5,553 nt of DNA, taken from positions 1 to 5,553 of the forward strand of contig JAAHHL010000538.1 of assembly GCA_010672185.1 (NCBI GenBank), given 5' to 3'. A program made the translations under genes and the position numbers. Positions 1-5,298 of the stretch are shown piece by piece. Position 1 is the stretch's first letter. The number at the start of each line of letters is the position of its first letter. The DNA comes from Caldora sp. SIO3E6 (GTDB lineage: Bacteria > Cyanobacteriota > Cyanobacteriia > Cyanobacteriales > Coleofasciculaceae). Below the pieces are notes generated by a model. That model was not told where the DNA came from. It did no database searches and saw only the letters and a program-made list of their open reading frames with translations.

Positions 1-14
1 GGGGGTGCGGGGAG

Positions 15-134
15 GGGGTGATGGGGTGATGGGGTGAGGGGGTGATGGGGTGATGGGGTGATGGGGTGAGGGGGTGATGGGGTGATGGGGGGATGGGGTG
101 ATGGGGTGATGGGGTGATGGGGTGATGGGGTGAT
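15..134. repeat. G-rich octamer tandem array (GGGGTGAT)n, STRR-like
   Basis: Fifteen contiguous 8-bp units run in perfect register. Twelve are exactly GGGGTGAT. The units at 31-38 and 63-70 end in G (GGGGTGAG), and the unit at 87-94 reads GGGGGGAT. The flanks at 1-14 and 135-142 are degenerate versions of the unit, so the array may extend left of the window. The segment 15-46 is identical to 47-78, so a 32-bp block of four units has been duplicated. The arrangement resembles cyanobacterial short tandemly repeated repetitive (STRR) sequences, but those are usually heptamers and this one has a period of eight. Every unit carries a run of four or more G on the + strand with short spacers, so the array meets the usual G-quadruplex pattern. 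Copy number may be unreliable in short-read assemblies. Confidence 0.95.
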
Positions 135-142
135 GGGGAGAC

Positions 143-311
143 AAAGAAGAACTGATGATTTTTTTGATACTTAGTCCTCTACTCAAAATTTTGCTCACCC
201 CCCCGAGTCAATGGCAATTTCGCTAAAATAATATAGCCCTAACTCAAAGACAGTCTTAGCCGTGCAATAATTACTGATCTTAACCTTATGGCCAACGCTT
301 GATTGATTATT
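143..311 (+). other. Gene-free leader between octamer array and nadA
   Basis: No open reading frame with protein-like character is visible here on either strand. The stretch holds a run of seven T at 159-165, a palindromic AAAATTTT at 185-192, a C-run (TCACCCCCCC, 195-204) that is the reverse complement of the upstream repeat unit, and -10-like hexamers TAAAAT (224-229) and TAATAT (229-234). No acceptable -35 element sits 16-18 bp upstream of either hexamer, so the nadA promoter is presumably here but cannot be pinned down. No strong Shine-Dalgarno sequence precedes nadA. Confidence 0.4.
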
Positions 312-1283
312 ATGTTTGTCACTAGTCTGCGACCAAATACCTTAATCCCCAATGACCTGTTTGAAGCAATTGAAGACCTCAAGCAAGAGTTAAATGCAGT
401 TATTCTCGCTCACTACTACCAAGAACCAGATATTCAGGATATTGCTGACTATATTGGTGATTCCTTAGGTCTTTCCCAGCAGGCGGCAGCTACAGATGCT
501 GAGGTTATCGTCTTTGCTGGAGTGCATTTCATGGCAGAAACTGCCAAAATCCTGAATCCGCATAAATTGGTCTTGCTGCCGGATTTAGATGCAGGTTGCT
601 CCCTGGCGGATAGTTGTCCTCCTCAAGAGTTTGCCGCTTTCAAGGCTGCTCACCCAGATCATTTGGTTGTGTCCTATATTAATTGCTCTGCTGCCATTAA
701 GGCAATGAGTGATATTATTTGCACCAGTTCCAATTCCGTCAAAATTGTCAATCAAATTCCCCAAGACCAACCGATCATTTTTGCTCCGGATAAAAATCTT
801 GGTCGCTACGTTATGGAGCAAACGGGGAGAGATTTAGTACTCTGGGAAGGGGCTTGTATGGTTCACGAGATCTTTTCCGAGAAAAAGATCGTCCAGCTTA
901 AGATAGAGAATCCCCAAGCGGAAATGATTGCCCATCCAGAATGTGAGCCAGCTGTTTTGCGTCATGCTGATTATATTGGCTCAACCACAGCTTTATTGAA
1001 ATATTGCCAAAGCACTCCTGCTGAGCAATTTATCGTAGCAACTGAGCCAGGAATTATCCACCAAATGCAAAAGGATGCACCCCAAAAGCAATTTATTCCT
1101 GCGCCAGCGATGAATAACTGTGCTTGTAATGAATGTCCCCATATGCGGCTGAATACTCTGGAGAAGTTGTATTTAGCCATGAAGCATCGGACACCGGAAA
1201 TTACTTTGCCGGAAGATATCCGAGTGGCGGCGCTGAAGCCAATTCAAAGGATGTTAGAAATGTCATTGACTCCGGTTACATAA
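312..1283 (+). CDS. nadA: Quinolinate synthase NadA
   Basis: NadA is a cytoplasmic [4Fe-4S] enzyme that condenses iminoaspartate with dihydroxyacetone phosphate to give quinolinate, the precursor of NAD. The 323-residue protein covers the whole family length and shows the family hallmarks (numbered from the ATG at 312): AHYYQ at 33-37, GDSLGLS near 49-55, HFMAETAK near 72-79, and a YINCSAAIKA block near 122-131. The expected three cluster cysteines are C96 (DAGCSLADSC), C182 (GACMVHE) and C275, the last Cys of CACNEC. HPEC and TEPGIIHQM are also present. A TTG at 303 would add three residues; the ATG was preferred because cyanobacterial NadA proteins typically begin close to this point, and a TGA at 300-302 closes the frame upstream. 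No good ribosome binding site is visible. The gene converges on the Uma2-family gene with 46 bp between stops and no clear terminator. The next pathway enzyme, nadC, lies about 2.6 kb downstream on the same strand. Confidence 0.97.
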   Translation: MFVTSLRPNTLIPNDLFEAIEDLKQELNAVILAHYYQEPDIQDIADYIGDSLGLSQQAAATDAEVIVFAGVHFMAETAKILNPHKLVLLPDLDAGCSLADSCPPQEFAAFKAAHPDHLVVSYINCSAAIKAMSDIICTSSNSVKIVNQIPQDQPIIFAPDKNLGRYVMEQTGRDLVLWEGACMVHEIFSEKKIVQLKIENPQAEMIAHPECEPAVLRHADYIGSTTALLKYCQSTPAEQFIVATEPGIIHQMQKDAPQKQFIPAPAMNNCACNECPHMRLNTLEKLYLAMKHRTPEITLPEDIRVAALKPIQRMLEMSLTPVT

Positions 1284-1329
1284 GAAGATGAATACCATTA
1301 ATATTCCTCCCACCTTTTATAAGTACCCC

Positions 1330-1893
1330 TTATGATTTTAGCCAATCAAATATCTCCCCCACTTTAAGATGAAGCGCCTGAGCAAATTCTGGAACTGGTA
1401 ATACCAAATCGGTTTTTTCAAACACCTGAACTAATTTATCTGCACCATAGACAAAAATGCAAGATTCGTCTGGATCTAGCAGCCAGCCCATTTCCGTGCC
1501 GTTATCGAGACAGTGGAGAATGTTACGAACAACTTTAGTGTGGCTTTGATTAGGAGACAAGATTTCAATTGTCCAATCTGGATGAAGGTTAAATATATTG
1601 GCAACATCCCCATTACTATCTCTGGGAATGCGCTGAGTACGGAAAATTGCCAGATCTGGAATAATAGATCGCCCCCCAAAGGTACAACGCAACTCTGGGA
1701 AAGCTTGTGCTTTTTTATCTGATCTGAATGTGGCTGTTAAGACAAAACTCAATTCCCGTTGCAGGATACTGTGCTTACCTTGGGGCATAGTTTTCTCAAT
1801 TATTGCTCCGTCAATATACTCACTAGCGGGTTCCGTCTCTGGTAATTCCAAAAACTCCTCCAGTGTCAACAGCTTTTTCGGTGTCTGTACCAT
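1330..1893 (-). CDS. Uma2 family (DUF820) putative endonuclease
   Basis: The 187-residue protein has the usual length and order of Uma2/DUF820, a family with a PD-(D/E)XK-type fold that is greatly expanded in cyanobacteria and whose biological role is mostly unknown. Visible features are the N-terminal TLEEFLELPE segment, E25 in EYIDG, the P79-D80 pair in PDLAIF, the E110-containing IEILSP motif, a downstream lysine K120, and the GWLLDPDE block near 136-143. These are the residues expected of the nuclease-like active site, so the protein is not obviously degenerate. The ATG is at 1891-1893 on the minus strand, preceded by a weak purine-rich AAAGGG. The gene is convergent with nadA and divergent from the DUF4058 gene. 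Nuclease activity is inferred from family membership. These genes are often scattered singly, so a link to NAD synthesis is not implied. Confidence 0.88.
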   Translation of the reverse strand: MVQTPKKLLTLEEFLELPETEPASEYIDGAIIEKTMPQGKHSILQRELSFVLTATFRSDKKAQAFPELRCTFGGRSIIPDLAIFRTQRIPRDSNGDVANIFNLHPDWTIEILSPNQSHTKVVRNILHCLDNGTEMGWLLDPDESCIFVYGADKLVQVFEKTDLVLPVPEFAQALHLKVGEIFDWLKS

Positions 1894-2074
1894 AGAACTA
1901 CCCTTTGCTTGTACTTAGTTTTAATTGTAATTTAATTTTACTAAAGTTTGAATTTACATAGAATCTTTGTTTAAATAATTATCCAAGAATATCAATTAAG
2001 TTGATTGTATTGACTTAATATTATTGGCATCCAAGATTTTCAGACATAAAAACTCCATGTAAGGATAACTTACC
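1894..2074. other. AT-rich divergent intergenic spacer
   Basis: This spacer separates the divergent Uma2 and DUF4058 genes and should carry promoters for both. It is strongly AT-rich. A good -35-like TTGACT lies at 2010-2015 facing the DUF4058 gene, but the sequences 16-18 bp downstream (CAAGAT/AAGATT around 2032-2038) match a -10 box poorly. A TAATAT at 2016-2021 lacks a suitably spaced -35. No convincing minus-strand promoter could be assigned, and no coding potential was seen. Confidence 0.35.
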
Positions 2075-2077
2075 ATG
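2056..2077 (+). promoter_or_regulatory. Hairpin overlapping RBS and start codon of the DUF4058 gene
   Basis: Bases 2056-2063 (CATGTAAG) can pair with 2069-2077 (CTTACCATG) to form eight base pairs with one bulged C and a five-base loop (GATAA). The start codon ATG at 2075-2077 pairs fully with CAT at 2056-2058. The Shine-Dalgarno-like AAGGA (2061-2065, nine bases before the ATG) lies half in the stem and half in the loop. If transcribed from upstream, this RNA could limit ribosome access. The stem is AU-rich and only moderately stable by eye, so a regulatory role is inference. Confidence 0.4.
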
Positions 2078-2851
2078 CCTTCACCTTTTCCTGGAATGAA
2101 TCCTTATTTAGAAAATTCAGCCTATTGGTCAAGTGTACATCATTGGCTGATTACAGAAATTGCCCGCTTATTAAACCAACAGTTAGCTCCTAAATATGTG
2201 GTTGCGGTGGAAGTACGCATCTATGAAACCGGTGGAGGAAACTCCACACTTATTGGCATCCCTGATAATATTATTGCGAAAAGTACTGGAAGTGCTATTA
2301 AATCTCCTGAGGCTAATGTTGCTGTTGCAGTACCTTCTACCCAACCTCTAACGATAGAACTTGCTCTGACAGAGACGATTAAACAAGGATATCTAGAAGT
2401 TAGGAGAGTTGGTACGGGAGAAGTTGTTACAGCTATTGAGATTTTGTCCCCAATCAATAAAAATCTAGGGAAAGGGCGAACAAAATACGAAAAAAAACGT
2501 CAGCTTATTTTAAGTAGCTATACAAATTTTGTGGAAATAGACTTACTACATCAAGGAAATTCAATGATTGTGCTAGATCAGAATATAGAGCATGATTATC
2601 GTATTTTAGTCAGTCCTAGTAATCAACGTCCTCAAGCACACTTATATGCTTTTAACCTTCAAGATGCAATTCCAGTTTTTTCTCTACCCCTGAGTCCGGA
2701 ATATCCAGAAATAATGCTAGATTTGCAAACTATTTTACATCAAGTTTATGACCAAGGACGCTATGATTTAATCATTGATTACAAACAAAAAGTTATTCCT
2801 GCCCTATCAGCTACTGATGCAGTTTGGGTAGAGAATATCTTAAACAACTAG
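2075..2851 (+). CDS. DUF4058 family protein
   Basis: The 258-residue protein is recognised by its start, PSPFPGMNPYLE, followed by a W..VHHWLI segment, which is characteristic of DUF4058, a family common in cyanobacteria and of unknown function. The middle carries a PD pair (63-64), an IEILSP motif with E122, an N-K pair at 128-129, Y138, the basic K141-R142 pair, and VEIDLL at 153-158. The order of PD, ExxSP and K/R resembles the neighbouring Uma2 protein and suggests, without proving, a PD-(D/E)XK-like fold. There is no signal peptide or membrane segment, so it is probably cytoplasmic. The start is supported by AAGGA nine bases upstream, although the start lies in a possible hairpin. Length looks complete. 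The next gene, the methyltransferase, begins 54 bp downstream on the same strand, so co-transcription is possible unless the small hairpin after the stop codon terminates. No function is assigned. Confidence 0.88.
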   Translation: MPSPFPGMNPYLENSAYWSSVHHWLITEIARLLNQQLAPKYVVAVEVRIYETGGGNSTLIGIPDNIIAKSTGSAIKSPEANVAVAVPSTQPLTIELALTETIKQGYLEVRRVGTGEVVTAIEILSPINKNLGKGRTKYEKKRQLILSSYTNFVEIDLLHQGNSMIVLDQNIEHDYRILVSPSNQRPQAHLYAFNLQDAIPVFSLPLSPEYPEIMLDLQTILHQVYDQGRYDLIIDYKQKVIPALSATDAVWVENILNN

Positions 2852-2855
2852 TCCA

Positions 2856-2870
2856 AGAGTTTCCAACTCT
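2856..2870 (+). terminator. Small inverted repeat after the DUF4058 stop
   Basis: AGAGTT (2856-2861) and AACTCT (2865-2870) form a perfect six-base stem around a TCC loop, starting four bases after the stop codon. The following sequence (ATCATTTAG) is AT-rich but has no uninterrupted T-run, so it is a weak candidate for an intrinsic terminator or an mRNA 3'-end stabiliser. Confidence 0.25.
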
Positions 2871-2905
2871 ATCATTTAGTATAAGCTTGTTGATTTTATT
2901 TCAAG

Positions 2906-3739
2906 ATGAGTACTACTTATTCCGAAGCGGTCAAAATCGCGCAAACCTACTACGATGCTTCAGAAACTGACCGTTTGTATGCCACTATTTGGGGTGGAGA
3001 GCATATCCATTATGGCATTTACCAGCAACTGGATGAGCCCATCCATGATGCTTCCCAGCGTACAGTAGAAACGATTGCTCAAACCTTGGAAAACCTCAAT
3101 CAAAACTCGCGAGTAATTGATTTGGGTGCTGGTTATGGTGGTGCGGCGCGGTATTTGGCAACAACTTACGGTTGTCAGGTGTGCTGTCTTAATTTGAGCG
3201 AAGTACAAAATGAGCGCAATCGTCAACTGAATCAGGAACAGGGTTTAGCGGATTTGGTTGAGGTAACTCAAGGGAGTTTTGAAGAGATTCCCTATCGGGA
3301 TCATGCCTTTGATATCGTTTGGTCTCAAGATGCTATTCTACACAGTAGCGATCGCGCTCATGTGTTTGAGGAAGTCAAGCGGGTATTAAAGCCAGGGGGT
3401 GAATTTATTTTTACTGACCCGATGCAAAGTGAAGCTTGTCCACCAGGGTTGCTGCAACCAGCCTTTGAGCGTTTGGGAATTGATAATATGGGTTCTTTGA
3501 GTTTTTATCGCCAGACAGCCAAAGCATTAGGGTTTGAGGAACTACACTTTATTGATCTTTCCTCAAATGTGCCGATTCACTATCGGCGTTTTGGAGAGGA
3601 AGTTAGGAAGCGGTATGAGGAGGTAGTGAAAATTACCTCAACTGAATTTGCCCAGAAAACCCTCAAAAGCATTGAACCTTGGATTGAATATTACCAGAAA
3701 GGGTATATGCAGTGGGGAATTTTACATTTTCGTCTGTAA
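2906..3739 (+). CDS. SAM-dependent methyltransferase, sarcosine/dimethylglycine N-methyltransferase-like
   Basis: This is a 277-residue class I (Rossmann-fold) methyltransferase. SAM motif I is DLGAGYGG at 72-79. Further segments are IWGGEHIHYGIY (28-39), CLNLS..QNERNRQLNQEQG (94-113), GSFEEIP (123-129), WSQDAILHS (139-147), FTDPMQ (169-174) and GYMQWGIL near the C-terminus. From memory, these blocks and the length match the cyanobacterial dimethylglycine methyltransferase of Aphanothece (ApDMT), which methylates sarcosine and dimethylglycine to glycine betaine, an osmoprotectant. The Pro-Met pair at 172-173 corresponds to the pair reported as important for dimethylglycine binding in that enzyme. 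The usual partner, glycine/sarcosine methyltransferase, is not in this window, so the substrate is uncertain and another small amine is possible. The start at 2906 has no strong Shine-Dalgarno sequence. The gene lies between the DUF4058 gene and nadC on the same strand. Confidence 0.8.
   Translation: MSTTYSEAVKIAQTYYDASETDRLYATIWGGEHIHYGIYQQLDEPIHDASQRTVETIAQTLENLNQNSRVIDLGAGYGGAARYLATTYGCQVCCLNLSEVQNERNRQLNQEQGLADLVEVTQGSFEEIPYRDHAFDIVWSQDAILHSSDRAHVFEEVKRVLKPGGEFIFTDPMQSEACPPGLLQPAFERLGIDNMGSLSFYRQTAKALGFEELHFIDLSSNVPIHYRRFGEEVRKRYEEVVKITSTEFAQKTLKSIEPWIEYYQKGYMQWGILHFRL
3348..3355. repeat. HIP1 octamer (GCGATCGC) in methyltransferase gene
   Basis: This is an exact copy of the highly iterated palindrome that is over-represented in many cyanobacterial genomes. 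It encodes part of SSDRA around residues 147-151 and supports a cyanobacterial origin for this gene. Confidence 0.85.
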
Positions 3740-3797
3740 TTACCAACAATGAATGATACTGTGTAGAGGTGTTGGCGCGTTTGATAAAAAGCGAGGA

Positions 3798-3827
3798 TTG
3801 ACCCTTGGAAACCCCTACCTTTATTCT
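3798..3827 (+). promoter_or_regulatory. Candidate sigma70-type promoter for nadC
   Basis: TTGACC (3798-3803) matches five of six bases of the -35 consensus, and TATTCT (3822-3827) matches four of six bases of the -10 consensus, with an 18-bp spacer. Transcription would start around 3834, giving a leader of about 20 nt before the nadC ATG. Its position in the 115-bp gap after the methyltransferase gene suggests nadC can be expressed on its own. Assignment is by eye only. Confidence 0.4.
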
Positions 3828-3854
3828 GTTTAGCGCAGGACTATTTCGGGTAAC

Positions 3855-4778
3855 ATGAACAGTTTAAGAGCAGTAGTGCCACCGTTTTTAGTACTTGATC
3901 GATGTTTACAGGAGTGGTTATTAGAGGATATTGGACGAGGGGATCGCACTACCCAAGGCTTGTTGGATGGTGCAACTCAAACCCGAAAGGCTCAATGGAT
4001 TGTCAAAGAAGCTGGCATAATTGCCGGATTACCAATTGCTGCACGGGTTTTTCAGTTGCTCAATCAACAGGTAAAATTCACACCATTAGTGGAAGAGGGT
4101 CAGTGGTGCGATCGCTCTTCAGGAAACTCTCCCCAAAACCGAACTATTATTGCTACTATTGAAGGCCCCCTGGATGCTCTGTTGATGGGAGAGAGAGTGG
4201 CGCTCAATTTAGCCATGCGACTGAGCGGAATTGCCACAATGACACACAAATATGCTGCTCAAATTGCCGATTTACCCACTCAACTGGCAGATACCCGCAA
4301 AACCATACCAGGACTTAGATTACTAGAAAAATACGCTAGCCAAGTTGGTGGAGCAGTTAATCAGCGGATGGGATTAGATGATGCAGTTTTGATTAAGGAT
4401 AATCATATTGCCGCAGCCGGAGGTATCGGGAATGCCATTACCCAAATTCGCTCTCGCATTCCCTATCCACTCAAGATAGAGGTAGAGACGGAAACTATTG
4501 CTCAGGTAAAAGAAGCCTTGGAGTATCAAGCCGATATCATCATGCTAGATAATATGTCTATAGAAATGATGAGACAAGCAGTGCAACTGATTCGAGGAAA
4601 GAGTGTTGGTGGTGTTGTTGCAGGATTAGGGGAGAATCCTGTCAAAATTGAGGCTTCAGGTAACATCACTTTAGAAACAATTCGTGCTGTAGCAGAAACT
4701 GGGGTAGATTACGTTTCCACTAGTGCTCCCATTACCCGCTCAACCTGGCTGGATTTGAGTATGAAAATCAGCAGTTAA
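3855..4778 (+). CDS. nadC: Nicotinate-nucleotide pyrophosphorylase (carboxylating) NadC
   Basis: NadC (quinolinate phosphoribosyltransferase) converts quinolinate and PRPP to nicotinate mononucleotide, CO2 and pyrophosphate in the cytoplasm, the step after NadA. The 307-residue protein has the complete family layout: LLEDIGRGDRTT (22-33), GERVALNLAMRLSGIAT (112-128), DTRKT.PGLR..EKYA (146-161), GGAVNQR.GLDDAVLIKDNHI (165-185), IEVET (208-212), IMLDNM (229-234), EASGNI (266-271) and GVDYVSTSAPI (283-293). Substrate and phosphate-binding Arg, Lys, His and Glu/Asp positions all look intact. A segment around residues 83-96 is longer than in compact NadC proteins and contains a HIP1 octamer. The ATG at 3855 places the LLED block at the normal distance from the N-terminus. 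Only a weak ribosome binding site (AGGA at 3837-3840, 14 bases upstream) is present. A plausible promoter lies directly upstream. A heptamer repeat array begins 45 bp after the stop. Confidence 0.97.
   Translation: MNSLRAVVPPFLVLDRCLQEWLLEDIGRGDRTTQGLLDGATQTRKAQWIVKEAGIIAGLPIAARVFQLLNQQVKFTPLVEEGQWCDRSSGNSPQNRTIIATIEGPLDALLMGERVALNLAMRLSGIATMTHKYAAQIADLPTQLADTRKTIPGLRLLEKYASQVGGAVNQRMGLDDAVLIKDNHIAAAGGIGNAITQIRSRIPYPLKIEVETETIAQVKEALEYQADIIMLDNMSIEMMRQAVQLIRGKSVGGVVAGLGENPVKIEASGNITLETIRAVAETGVDYVSTSAPITRSTWLDLSMKISS
4108..4115. repeat. HIP1 octamer (GCGATCGC) in nadC
   Basis: This is an exact HIP1 copy that falls in codons for C85-D86-R87 within a variable, apparently extended loop of NadC. 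It is the second HIP1 in the window. Confidence 0.85.
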
Positions 4779-4822
4779 GCGGTTGTACATTAAAATCGCA
4801 CAATATATCTCTCGAGAAACTA

Positions 4823-4878
4823 GGGAATGGGGAATGGGGAATGGGGAATGGGGAATGGGGAATGGGGAATGGGGAATG
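4823..4878. repeat. Heptamer STRR array (GGGAATG)8
   Basis: Eight perfect, contiguous copies of GGGAATG (equivalently CCCATTC on the other strand) are followed by two decayed units (GGGCAAT, AGGCAAC, 4879-4892). This is a typical cyanobacterial STRR heptamer. It lies 45 bp after nadC and runs straight into the NADAR remnant. Each internal unit has a run of four G, so the + strand can in principle form G-quadruplexes. The sequence is open in several frames on the minus strand and yields a PFPIPHS-type repetitive peptide, which is not a gene. Confidence 0.97.
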
Positions 4879-4886
4879 GGCAATAG

Positions 4887-5237
4887 GCAACTTCGGAAGA
4901 GAATTGTTTCCAAGCTCAAAAATTTGTCGGTACTGAGCATCTAGAAGCAATTAGATTAGCACCAACTCCTGCTGATGCAGCCAAGATGGGACGAGAACGC
5001 CATCGTCCCCTGCGTCAGGATTGGGAGGAAGTAAAAGAGGAGGTGATGGAGCAAGGTTTATTGTGTAAGTTTCAAACCCATCAGGATATTGGTGAAATTT
5101 TGTTAAGTACAGGGGAAGAATTAATTGTCGAAAATGCTCCTCAAGATTATTATTGGGGCTGTGGTAAAGACGGGAGTGGGAAGAATCGCCTGGGAGAGAT
5201 TTTGATGAAAGTGCGGACTAGGTTGCCAAATTCGTAA
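4887..5237 (+). pseudogene. 5'-truncated NADAR/YbiA-family (DUF1768) remnant
   Basis: The frame from 4887 reads through TSEENCFQAQKFVGTEH, then TPADAAKMGRERHRPLRQDW, and ends with YWGCGKDGSGKNRLGEIL, which match the middle and C-terminal blocks of the NADAR family (COG3236, YbiA-like). Members act on N-glycosidic bonds in riboflavin intermediates or ADP-ribose derivatives. A full-length member has about 150-180 residues; only about 116 family-like codons remain here. The N-terminal block before TSEH-Y-FQAQKF, including the conserved GxFSNF-type motif, is missing. The frame hits TAG at 4884-4886 inside decayed repeat units, and the usual SEHYFQ has become SEENCFQ, with one extra codon. The only in-frame start is ATG at 4986, which would give an 83-residue fragment without a ribosome binding site. 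The 44 bases between nadC and the array do not encode the lost N-terminus. It is probably a dead gene truncated at the repeat; a functional short protein is unlikely but not excluded. Confidence 0.78.
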
Positions 5238-5298
5238 AGGCCATAACAATGATGAGATAGTTCATCAATGCAGTTATGCTCATAAGAGAAATATTACA

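Noticed and set aside
1..142. CRISPR-like or telomere-like array
   Set aside because: The units are 8 bp with no spacers, which excludes CRISPR, and nothing else suggests a chromosome end; a simple tandem repeat explains it.
159..165. T-run as an intrinsic terminator tail
   Set aside because: No stable stem directly precedes it.
303..311. TTG start for nadA, adding three residues
   Set aside because: The ATG at 312 gives the usual cyanobacterial N-terminus, and the added residues have no support.
585..1180. Minus-strand open frames inside nadA
   Set aside because: They lie opposite a strongly conserved enzyme, have no recognisable domain, and are explained as antisense shadows.
1513..1918. 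Plus-strand open frames of 62-69 codons opposite the Uma2 gene
   Set aside because: They are antisense to a recognisable family protein and show no protein-like features of their own.
2021..2261. 12-bp direct repeat TTATTGGCATCC at 2021-2032 and 2250-2261
   Set aside because: It is a single pair, with one copy inside a conserved gene and no associated element; chance is sufficient.
3763..3818. Imperfect inverted repeat GTAGAGGTGTT / AACCCCTAC upstream of nadC
   Set aside because: The stem has mismatches and a loop of about 35 bases, overlaps the candidate promoter, and lacks a T-run; it may be a decayed repeat half but cannot be supported.
4740..4950. Two overlapping minus-strand open frames encoding a repeated PFPIPHS-like peptide
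   Set aside because: They are translations of the GGGAATG array in two frames, with no homology or ribosome binding site; repeats of length 7 keep such frames open.
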